10,328 nt of DNA from the NCBI GenBank assembly GCA_964608055.1, contig CAZSMJ010000069.1:1-10328 (forward strand), in the 5' to 3' direction. How positions within the stretch are numbered: the first letter of the stretch is position 1; each line of letters opens with the position of its first letter. Below, in pieces: positions 4,397-10,328 of the stretch. The translations under genes were made by a program, and so were the position numbers. This DNA is from JALYNX01 sp964608055 (GTDB taxonomy: Bacteria; Actinomycetota; Acidimicrobiia; Spongiisociales; ZC4RG35). The notes beneath the pieces are model-generated. The model saw only the letters and a list, made by a program, of their open reading frames with translations. It made no database searches and had not been told where the DNA came from.

Positions 4397-6829
4397 GTGC
4401 CTGAAGCCGACCGTGTCAGGATCACCGTTGACGGCAAGGAGATGGAGGCTGCCCCCGGTGAGATGCTGATCAAGGCCGCCCAGGACGGCGGCACCTACAT
4501 CCCCCGTTTCTGCTGGCACGAGCGGATGAACCCGGTGGGTATGTGCCGGATGTGCCTGGTCCAGGTCGAAGGGCCCCGCGGCCCGTTGATCATCACCGCT
4601 TGCACCAACCCCGTTGCCGATGGAATGGTCGTCGACACCCAGAACGACACGGTGAAGAAGGCGCAGGAGGCCATCATCGAGTTCCTCCTCGCCAATCATC
4701 CCCTCGACTGCCCGATCTGTGACAAGGGCGGGGAGTGCCCACTCCAGGACCAGGCGATGTCTCACGGCCCCGGGGAGAGCAGATTCGTTGAGATCAAACG
4801 CAACTTCGAAAAGCCGATCCCGGTGTCCGACCTGGTGCTCCTCGATCGTGAGCGCTGCATTCTCTGCGCCCGATGCACGCGTTTCTCTGACGAGATCAGC
4901 GGCGATCCACTGATCGAGTTCATGCAGCGAGGGAACGTGACCGAGATCAACACCTTCCCCGACCTTCCCTTTTCCTCCTATTTCTCGGGGAACACCGTCC
5001 AGATCTGCCCGGTGGGAGCCCTCACCGCCAAGCCCTATCGGTTCCGTGCCCGTCCCTGGGACCTGACCAAGGTAGAAAGCTCCTCCCTCTTCGACACCGC
5101 ACATCCCCGGATCTCCATCCATGCCAGCCAGAACGAGATTCTCCGTTTTCTGGGGGTGGACAACGACGCCACCAACCATGGCTGGCTCTCGGACAAGGAC
5201 CGCTTCGGCTTCCAGTACATCGAGTCCGAGGAGCGGCTCAAATCCCCGTTGGTCAACCGAGGCGGTGAACTCGTAGAAGTCACCTGGAACGAAGCACTCG
5301 ACATCGTGGCCAACCGCATCGACCTGATCCGCGAGGATGACGGCGGCAACGCCTTCGGAGTGATCGGGGGAGCTAGGGGCACGAACGAGGATGCTTATGC
5401 CCTATCGAAGTTCGCCCGCGTGGTGCTCGAGACCAACAACGTCGATGCCCGGGTTGGCGACGACCTGGCATCCCATTTCCTGGCGGCGACCGTCGACCGG
5501 GCCCGAATCTCGGATCTCGACGACGCCGACACCATCCTGGTTTGGGGACCGGACCTGAAAGAGGAGCATCCGACCCTGTATCTCCGCGCCAGGCGCGCGG
5601 CCCAAGAGCTCGGAGTCACTCTGATTGTTGTGCATCCCAGGGCAACGGGGCTCGACGACCGCGCTGCCCTCAAACTCACCTATCGGCCCGGAGGTGGATT
5701 CGCCCTCTTGGATGACATCGCCAGGGGTGAGCATCCCGAGGTCGCCCGTGCCCTTTCCGCCGGGAAGGTCGTGGCGATCGTCGGCGAGGCCTGTCATGCC
5801 GACGGGCCAAAGCTTGCAGAATCGGTGGCGGCCTTGGCCCGGAACAAGGCGGGCTCGGTCAAGATCATGCCCCTGGCCCGAAGGGCCAATATCTACGGAG
5901 CCCTGGACATGGGTCTCGCGCCGGATCTGTTCCCGGGACGGGTGGCGATGGAGCCTGTTGGTTCGGCCAATCTCGCCGCATCCTGGGGCGAGATCCCGAG
6001 TCTGCCCGGCCGTGACACCAGACGCATCCTCGAAGCCACGGAATCAGGCGGCATCCGCTGTCTCTTTCTCGTTGGCGCCGACCCGGTCCGCGATCTTCCC
6101 GACCCCAAGGTGGCCATAGAGGGACTCGAAGCCGCCGAATATGTGGTGGCCATCGACCTGTTCCTCAATGACTCCAACCGCTCAGCCGACCTGATCCTCC
6201 CCGCGTTGGCTTTCGCCGAGAAGGAGGGGACGGTGACCAATGTCGAGGGTCGGGTGCAGAAGGTGAATGCGATCCGTCCCGGCCCGGGTCAGACTCGTCC
6301 CGATTGGGCGATCCTGGCCGACATCGCCGAACGCGCCGGCAGACCCCTGGGCCTGGCCGCCCCGGAGACGATCGCCAAGGAGATCTCCGAGGTGGCCCCG
6401 GCATATACCGGCGTGACCTGGGACCACCTCGAGTGGGAGGAGCGCGACGGCGTGGTCGTTCCAACCTCCGGCTCGCAGTCGATCAATCACATACCGGTTG
6501 CCTTGGCCGGCCCACGAGCTCCCCGAGCCGCGCTGACGCTCCATGTCGCCCGGACCATGTACGACGATGGGGTGCTCATGAGGCACAGTCCTTCGCTCCA
6601 TCCGCTGGCCCCGGGGGCGGTCGCCCATCTCAACCCCATGGACGCCCGCAAGCTCGGGGCCAAACCGGGCCACCCGGTGCATGTGGTGACCAAGCAGGGC
6701 GAGGGTGAGTTCTCGGTTGTGATCGACGAACGGACCCCCGCTGGAGTCGTCTACGTCCCGTTCAACCAGGTCGGCGGGGCCTCTCTCGGCACCGATCCGG
6801 TGGTTCGGGTCAAGGCGGTTGCGAAATGA
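4397..6829 (+). CDS. nuoG: NADH-quinone oxidoreductase subunit G (Fe-S, molybdopterin-like fold)
   Basis: An 810-residue subunit G, the 75-kDa homologue and main electron wire of the peripheral arm. The N-terminal ferredoxin domain binds a 2Fe-2S cluster through C39, C50, C53 and C69. The N5 site is H101-C105-C108-C114 (HPLDCPICDKGGEC). The N4 site is C154, C157, C160 (RCILCARC) and C204 (ICPVGAL). Next should come the third 4Fe-4S motif found in many bacterial NuoG proteins, but here the region (about 221-270) reads VESSSLFDTAHP and later WLSDKDRF: none of the four Cys remains, with Ser at the last site (S265). A molybdopterin-oxidoreductase fold fills about 285-640, and a dinucleotide-binding-like domain about 713-810. 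The start is GTG 4397 (MPEADRVRITVDGKEM); GAGGGGGG from the repeat end lies 9 nt upstream. The stop overlaps nuoH as ATGA. Confidence 0.96.
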   Translation: MPEADRVRITVDGKEMEAAPGEMLIKAAQDGGTYIPRFCWHERMNPVGMCRMCLVQVEGPRGPLIITACTNPVADGMVVDTQNDTVKKAQEAIIEFLLANHPLDCPICDKGGECPLQDQAMSHGPGESRFVEIKRNFEKPIPVSDLVLLDRERCILCARCTRFSDEISGDPLIEFMQRGNVTEINTFPDLPFSSYFSGNTVQICPVGALTAKPYRFRARPWDLTKVESSSLFDTAHPRISIHASQNEILRFLGVDNDATNHGWLSDKDRFGFQYIESEERLKSPLVNRGGELVEVTWNEALDIVANRIDLIREDDGGNAFGVIGGARGTNEDAYALSKFARVVLETNNVDARVGDDLASHFLAATVDRARISDLDDADTILVWGPDLKEEHPTLYLRARRAAQELGVTLIVVHPRATGLDDRAALKLTYRPGGGFALLDDIARGEHPEVARALSAGKVVAIVGEACHADGPKLAESVAALARNKAGSVKIMPLARRANIYGALDMGLAPDLFPGRVAMEPVGSANLAASWGEIPSLPGRDTRRILEATESGGIRCLFLVGADPVRDLPDPKVAIEGLEAAEYVVAIDLFLNDSNRSADLILPALAFAEKEGTVTNVEGRVQKVNAIRPGPGQTRPDWAILADIAERAGRPLGLAAPETIAKEISEVAPAYTGVTWDHLEWEERDGVVVPTSGSQSINHIPVALAGPRAPRAALTLHVARTMYDDGVLMRHSPSLHPLAPGAVAHLNPMDARKLGAKPGHPVHVVTKQGEGEFSVVIDERTPAGVVYVPFNQVGGASLGTDPVVRVKAVAK

Positions 6830-7932
6830 GCTGGCCCGAGTTCTGGATCGTCGTCCTTCGGGTGGTTCTCACCTTTGGGCTGCTGCTGGTGCTCACGATC
6901 ATCAACGTTTGGGCCGAGCGCAAGATCCTGGCCAAGATGCAGAGTCGGATCGGTCCCAATCGGGCCGGGCCTTACGGGATCCTCCAGACAGTGGCCGACG
7001 GTCTCAAATTATTCTTCAAGGAGGCGGTGACGCCGCGCAGGGTGGAACTGGGGATGTACATACTCGCCCCGTTTCTTGCGGTGATCCCTGCCTTCCTCAT
7101 CTTCATGATGGTGCCTTGGGGCAAACCGTTCATGATCGGTCGCCACGAGGTTGCCCTTCAGGGTGCCGATCTCAACGTGGGCTTGCTCTTCATCCTGGCG
7201 ATGTCGTCGTTGGCCGTCTATGCCGTCGTGCTCGCCGGCTGGTCTTCCGGATCCAAGTACCCGCTCCTGGGCGGGGTACGGGCCACAGCGCAGGCGATCT
7301 CCTACGAGGCGGCCATGGGCCTGGCCATGGTGTCGGTGGTGTTGTTCAGCGCGACCCAGGGTGACGGAGGGACCCTCTCACTCGCCGAGATCGTGGAACG
7401 CCAGTCGGGCACCTGGGGCGACTTGATCCCGGGCCTCGAGCCGGTTCTCCGTTTCGTTCCTCGGTGGAATGCGATCCCCCAGATCGTCGCCTTCGCCATC
7501 TTCTTCGTTGCGATCGTGGCTGAGACCAATCGAGCGCCGTTCGATCTGGTCGAGGCCGAGCAGGAGATCGTCGGAGGTTTTCACACCGAGTACTCCGGGA
7601 TGAGGTTCGCCATGTTCTTTCTCGCCGAATACGTGAACATCTTCTCGATGTCCGCGATCGCGGCCACCCTTTTCCTCGGTGGCTGGAACGGGCCGACCTT
7701 CGACGACGCCCTCCCTGGCTTCGTCTCCGCTCTGCTCCCCACGGTCTATTTCCTGCTCAAGACCTACTTCCTGGTGTTCCTCTTCTTCTGGATTCGGGCC
7801 ACCCTGCCCCGGCTTCGATACGACCAGCTCATGCAGTTGGGTTGGAAGCGCCTCATCCCCGGCGCTCTTGGCTGGCTGGTTCTGTCCACCTCTGTGATCG
7901 CTTTCCGCCAATTCGGGCCTCCCTGGAGCTAG
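6826..7932 (+). CDS. nuoH: NADH-quinone oxidoreductase subunit H (membrane anchor, quinone site)
   Basis: A 368-residue integral membrane subunit with about eight hydrophobic segments (roughly 8-29, 78-97, 118-138, 158-176, 216-234, 262-284, 298-322, 345-361). NuoH forms the floor of the quinone chamber and links the Fe-S arm to the proton-pumping arm. Diagnostic blocks are AERKILAKMQSRIGPNRAGP (30-49), QTVADGLKLFFKE (54-66), ETNRAPFDLVEAEQEIVGGF (233-252, the acidic loop near the quinone site) and AEYVNIFSMSA (267-277). FFWIRATLPRLRYDQLMQLGWK (320-341) is the usual C-terminal signature. All landmark acidic residues that I know are kept. The ATG overlaps the nuoG stop as ATGA, so translation is coupled; the TAG stop is 2 nt before nuoI. 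Confidence 0.97.
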   Translation: MSWPEFWIVVLRVVLTFGLLLVLTIINVWAERKILAKMQSRIGPNRAGPYGILQTVADGLKLFFKEAVTPRRVELGMYILAPFLAVIPAFLIFMMVPWGKPFMIGRHEVALQGADLNVGLLFILAMSSLAVYAVVLAGWSSGSKYPLLGGVRATAQAISYEAAMGLAMVSVVLFSATQGDGGTLSLAEIVERQSGTWGDLIPGLEPVLRFVPRWNAIPQIVAFAIFFVAIVAETNRAPFDLVEAEQEIVGGFHTEYSGMRFAMFFLAEYVNIFSMSAIAATLFLGGWNGPTFDDALPGFVSALLPTVYFLLKTYFLVFLFFWIRATLPRLRYDQLMQLGWKRLIPGALGWLVLSTSVIAFRQFGPPWS

Positions 7933-7934
7933 CC

Positions 7935-8591
7935 ATGGGATTGCTAGGCGAGCTGATCAAAGGGCTTCGGGTGACCGGCGGAACCATGCTGCGCACTATC
8001 AGCGGCAAGGAGCTGGTTACCACCGAGTATCCCAAGGAGATGCGGGGCAAACCGCAGCGGTTCCACGGCCGCCATGTCCTAAATCGGTACCCGGACGGGA
8101 TGGAGAAATGCATCGGTTGTGAGCTCTGTGCCGGTGCTTGCCCGGCGAAATGCATCTACGTGCGGGGCATGGACAACGACCCGGCCCACCCGACGTCTCC
8201 TGGGGAGCGCTACGGCTTCGTCTACGAGATCAACATGCTCCGCTGCATATTCTGCGGGCTCTGCGTGGAGGCCTGTCCCACCGAGGCGATCACGATGACC
8301 TCCCTCTTCGAGTTCTCGACCACCAACCGCGATGACGCGATCTACACCCGGGACACCCTCCTCATGGACGAGCGGGGGAACGTGCCCCACATGTTCCCCG
8401 AAGACCAACTCGCCGACATGGAGGAGCTCAACACCGCCGACGGATGGCTGCGCGCCACTGCACCGGCCGGAGTTGCCGCTTACGAGGGAATTCAAATGTG
8501 GCAGTCGACGCCGGGCCCAGCCGATTGGGCGCCCGAACCTTCACAGGAAGAGCGGGACCGCCGAACCACGCCCGAGGGCAGCGATGGTTGA
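7935..8591 (+). CDS. nuoI: NADH-quinone oxidoreductase subunit I (two 4Fe-4S clusters)
   Basis: A 218-residue subunit I (TYKY homologue), which carries the N6a and N6b clusters and hands electrons towards N2 and quinone. Two 8-Fe ferredoxin motifs are complete: CIGCELCAGACP (C59, C62, C65, C69) and CIFCGLCVEACP (C104, C107, C110, C114). As in such ferredoxins, the fourth Cys of each motif belongs to the partner cluster. The RFHGRHVLNRYPDG block (42-55) and SPGERYGFVYEIN (88-100) are typical of actinobacterial NuoI, as is the long polar tail after about residue 140. ATG 7935 is chosen because it has GGAG 6 nt upstream and is where family similarity begins; the frame runs open further back into nuoH. 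The TGA overlaps the nuoJ start by 8 nt. Confidence 0.97.
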   Translation: MGLLGELIKGLRVTGGTMLRTISGKELVTTEYPKEMRGKPQRFHGRHVLNRYPDGMEKCIGCELCAGACPAKCIYVRGMDNDPAHPTSPGERYGFVYEINMLRCIFCGLCVEACPTEAITMTSLFEFSTTNRDDAIYTRDTLLMDERGNVPHMFPEDQLADMEELNTADGWLRATAPAGVAAYEGIQMWQSTPGPADWAPEPSQEERDRRTTPEGSDG

Positions 8592-9108
8592 AGCCGTGCT
8601 CTTCGTCATGATGGCCCTCGGCTCCCTGGCCGGGGCGGTGACCGTCGTCGTGGCCCGGAACACGGTCTACTCGGCGATGGGCCTCCTGGCGACGCTCTTC
8701 TCGGTGGCGGTGCTCTACGTGGTCCAACTCGCCCATCTGGTGGCTGCGGTCCAGGTGATCGTCTACGCCGGGGCGGTGATGACCCTCTTCCTGTTCGTGA
8801 TCATGCTCATCGGCGTCGACCAGAGCGAGGACATCGACGAGCGCCTCCCCCGGCAGCGGTTGTGGGTTGGCGGTATCGCCGGGCTCGTCATCATCCTCGC
8901 CGCGGTGGTCACCATGTCCGGTGGGTTCGTATGGGTCCCGGCGGCCGCCCCGCAGATGATCGTGGAGAGCACCAACGGCACGGTCCAAGCAATCGCCCAG
9001 CCGCTCTTCACCGAGTGGGTGTTGGCGTTCGAAGCCACCGCCCTGCTCCTGACCATCGCCGCCGCGGGGGCAATTGCGCTCGCTCACTTCCGCAGGGTGC
9101 GGGTCTGA
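8584..9108 (+). CDS. nuoJ: NADH-quinone oxidoreductase subunit J (membrane)
   Basis: A 174-residue membrane subunit (ND6 homologue) with five hydrophobic segments (about 4-23, 29-47, 52-77, 94-112 and 145-168). The family core is AAVQVIVYAGAVMTLFLFVIML (54-75), the helix that holds the pi-bulge linked to gating of proton transfer. WVLAFEATALLLTIAAAGAI (145-164) matches the last helix, with its conserved Glu. The loop VDQSEDIDERLPRQR (78-92) is charged and variable in the family. ATG 8584 overlaps the end of nuoI by 8 nt; longer in-frame extensions to 8332 run through the nuoI coding region and are rejected. The stop and the nuoK start share one base (TGATG), so translation is probably coupled. 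Confidence 0.95.
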   Translation: MVEAVLFVMMALGSLAGAVTVVVARNTVYSAMGLLATLFSVAVLYVVQLAHLVAAVQVIVYAGAVMTLFLFVIMLIGVDQSEDIDERLPRQRLWVGGIAGLVIILAAVVTMSGGFVWVPAAAPQMIVESTNGTVQAIAQPLFTEWVLAFEATALLLTIAAAGAIALAHFRRVRV

Positions 9109-9410
9109 TGGTCGCTTCCGGCTGGTACATGGGACTCGCTGCGGCCCTGTTCACAATCGGCGCTTTGGGGATCCTGCTGCGGCGCAACGCCCTGGTCATG
9201 TTCATGTGCATCGAGCTCATGCTCAACGCAGTCAACCTCACCCTGATTTCGGCCGGTCGGGCGATGAACGACCTCAACGGCCAGGTTGCGGTCTTCTTCA
9301 TCCTGGTGGTCGCCGCCGCCGAGGTGGTGGTTGGCCTGGCAATCATCGTCGCCATCTTCCGGAGAAGGGCGACGGCCTCGGTCGACGAGCTGAGCGAGCT
9401 GAAGGGCTGA
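9108..9410 (+). CDS. nuoK: NADH-quinone oxidoreductase subunit K (membrane)
   Basis: A 100-residue subunit (ND4L homologue) with three transmembrane helices (about 5-24, 29-49, 60-84). It contributes to the central proton path between NuoJ, NuoA and NuoN. The two buried glutamates known to be essential in E. coli are present at the same numbers: E36 in MFMCIELMLN and E72 in VAAAEVVVGLA. The cytoplasmic GILLRRNALVMF loop (21-32) and the length are normal for the family. The start is ATG 9108, sharing one base with the nuoJ stop. After the stop the next ATG again overlaps as TGATG, but it opens a 47-codon frame of no known family; nuoL follows only at 9550. Confidence 0.96.
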   Translation: MVASGWYMGLAAALFTIGALGILLRRNALVMFMCIELMLNAVNLTLISAGRAMNDLNGQVAVFFILVVAAAEVVVGLAIIVAIFRRRATASVDELSELKG

Positions 9411-9553
9411 TGATGGCGATCTCTGCCGGCCGACTTCGACCCTCGGCAACCCTCACTTCCTCGTCGGTCTCGGTCGTGTCTCCAGCACACCTCCGGTCGA
9501 ACAGACGCCGGTCGGCCGGGGCTGCCGCCACGTGTCTGGAGCTGGGCCTGTGA
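9410..9553 (+). other. 47-codon bridging frame between nuoK and nuoL
   Basis: ATG 9410 overlaps the nuoK stop by one base, as in the nuoJ-nuoK junction. The frame ends at TGA 9551-9553, overlapping the nuoL GTG start at 9550 as GTGA. The predicted peptide is Ser/Arg/Ala-rich (MMAISAGRLRPSATLTSSSV at its start), with no membrane helix and no family I recognise. It may be translated only as a bridge for coupling; a genuine small protein cannot be excluded. Confidence 0.35.
9411..9549. repeat. Structured 139 bp insert between nuoK and nuoL, possible dispersed repeat
   Basis: This gap breaks an otherwise overlapping operon. It holds a bulged inverted repeat, CTCCAG-C-ACAC (9480-9490) against GTGTCTGGAG (9532-9541): 10 pairs with one unpaired C at 9486. 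A second inverted repeat, CCGGCCGAC (9426-9434) against GTCGGCCGG (9511-9519), spans much of the rest. CCGGTCG occurs twice directly (9493-9499 and 9508-9514) and CACGTG (9529-9534) is palindromic. The nuoL frame is open back through it, reading LVGLGRVSSTPPVEQTPVG, which looks like repeat-derived translation to me, but that is only an impression. It shows no clear sequence likeness to the nuoF-nuoG element. Confidence 0.45.
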
Positions 9554-10328
9554 TCGACCTCCTATGGCTGGTCATCGCTCTTCCCCTCGCCGGGGCAGTC
9601 TTTCTCCATTTCTTCGGTCGCCGGGTCAAAGAGCCGCTGAGCGGCTGGCTGGCCTCCCTGGCCATCGCGGGGGCCTTCGTGATTGCCCTGATCGCCGCCA
9701 TTCCCTTCTTCGAAGGTGGTGAGCACGGCACCGTGCTCATGCTTTGGCAGTGGATGCCGGCAATCGGAGCCAACCTCGAAATTCTTTGGGACCCGTTGGC
9801 CGCGGTGATGACTCTGGTGGTGACCGGTGTCGGCGCCCTCATCCACGTCTTTGCCATCGGGTACATGCATGGCGACGAGCGGTTCTCCCGCTTTTTCACT
9901 TATCTCAACCTCTTCGCCGCGTCGATGCTGACCTTGGTCCTCGCCGGCAACTACGCCATGTTGTTCTTGGGGTGGGAGCTGGTGGGGCTTTGCTCCTACC
10001 TACTGATCGGCTTCTGGTTCACCAGGCCGACGGCCGCTGCGGCGGCCAAGAAGGCGTTCGTGGTCAATCGGATCGGAGACCTCGGATTCGTCGTCGCCTT
10101 GATGCTGGTCTTCACCACCTTCGGCACCCTGTCCTACTCGGGGATCTTCGAACGAGCAGGGGCGGAGCTGACAGCCGGGCTGGCCACGGCTATCAGCCTC
10201 CTGATCCTGGTAGGTGCGGCGGGTAAATCGGCGCAGATCCCGCTCTATGTTTGGCTGCCCGATGCGATGGAGGGCCCCACCCCGGTGTCGGCTCTCATCC
10301 ATGCCGCAACCATGGTCACCGCCGGCGT
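9550..10328 (+). CDS. nuoL: NADH-quinone oxidoreductase subunit L, 3' end cut by window
   Basis: The first 259 codons of the large antiporter-like subunit (ND5 homologue; full length usually above 600), which pumps protons at the far end of the membrane arm. The N-terminus (VIDLLWLVIALPLAGAVFLH, with GTG read as Met) is normal for NuoL. Functional residues are present: the Glu in LGWELVGLCSYLLIGFW (E143, equivalent from memory to E. coli E144), the Lys in GAAGKSAQIPLYVWLPDAM (K226, equivalent to K229) and the His in ALIHAATMVTAG (H251). VNRIGDLGF (172-180) is also a family block. The frame runs off the window without a stop. GTG 9550 has GGAG (9538-9541) 8 nt upstream; in-frame GTG 9532 is a less likely start because the residues between do not match the family. 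Confidence 0.95.
   Translation, partial: MIDLLWLVIALPLAGAVFLHFFGRRVKEPLSGWLASLAIAGAFVIALIAAIPFFEGGEHGTVLMLWQWMPAIGANLEILWDPLAAVMTLVVTGVGALIHVFAIGYMHGDERFSRFFTYLNLFAASMLTLVLAGNYAMLFLGWELVGLCSYLLIGFWFTRPTAAAAAKKAFVVNRIGDLGFVVALMLVFTTFGTLSYSGIFERAGAELTAGLATAISLLILVGAAGKSAQIPLYVWLPDAMEGPTPVSALIHAATMVTAG

Larger units (their letters stand above)
4252..4404 (+). other. 50-codon bridging frame through the nuoF-nuoG insert
   Basis: This frame starts at the ATG overlapping the nuoF stop, has a good GGAGG, and ends at TGA 4402-4404, 8 nt into the nuoG coding region that starts at GTG 4397. The product would be Pro/Arg/Ala-rich (MSPAPLPRTRFARWR at the start, SRGVCACA at the end), which is what a GC-rich palindrome yields in any frame. 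I see no protein family in it. Its likely value is as a ribosome bridge between nuoF and nuoG rather than as a peptide gene. Confidence 0.35.

Noticed and set aside
4157..5179. 340-codon open frame on the minus strand across nuoF, the insert and nuoG
   Set aside because: It is the mirror of strongly recognised NuoF and NuoG coding sequence; its low-complexity Gly/Glu/Arg/His product has no family features. Long antisense frames are expected in high-GC genes.
9453..9899. Minus-strand 148-codon frame over the K/L insert and nuoL start
   Set aside because: It crosses the well-supported nuoL coding region and its product is Arg/Pro/Ser-rich without motifs.

Overview
The window is a high-GC stretch whose right-hand three quarters is a respiratory complex I (NADH:quinone oxidoreductase, type 1) operon read left to right. 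The codon use, the actinobacterial style of the subunits (NuoI with a long C-terminal tail, NuoG with a complete molybdopterin-like domain) and the SNGE-type Tat amidohydrolase suggest a high-GC actinobacterium, perhaps of the Acidimicrobiia type. The phylum is a reasonable inference; the class is a guess from recalled sequence style.

Layout. Positions 1-353 hold the 3' part of a MarR-family regulator gene (+). Facing it on the minus strand are a short YdeI/OmdA-like gene (390-704) and, 29 bp upstream of that on the same strand, a Tat-exported amidohydrolase-2 family protein (734-2221); these two probably form one transcript. A 100 bp divergent control region (2222-2321) contains two perfect small palindromes and a possible -10 element very close to the likely nuoE start. 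From there run nuoE, nuoF, nuoG, nuoH, nuoI, nuoJ, nuoK and the first 259 codons of nuoL, which leaves the window.

How the genes work together. NuoE, NuoF and NuoG form the NADH-oxidising arm (FMN plus Fe-S chain), NuoI carries two 4Fe-4S clusters towards quinone, NuoH is the membrane anchor next to the quinone site, and NuoJ, NuoK and NuoL are proton-pumping or channel subunits. Electrons pass NADH-FMN-Fe-S-quinone and protons are exported. nuoA-D are not upstream of nuoE, so these subunits must be encoded elsewhere or be missing.

Most junctions in the operon are tight: E/F, G/H, I/J and J/K overlap by 1 to 8 nt, and H/I is 2 nt apart. Two are not. F/G and K/L are each split by about 140 bp of inverted-repeat-rich, apparently non-protein sequence. 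In both, a small reading frame starts on an ATG overlapping the upstream stop codon and ends on a stop overlapping the GTG start of the next subunit (50 codons at F/G, 47 at K/L). The F/G insert is a clear palindromic element with 8 bp terminal inverted repeats and competing hairpins. These inserts, and the complete loss of the cysteines for the third 4Fe-4S (N7-type) cluster in NuoG, are the most interesting points. I saw no tRNA, rRNA, CRISPR array or transposase gene, and no novel multi-gene defence or biosynthetic system. There is no gene-free stretch longer than 300 bases.
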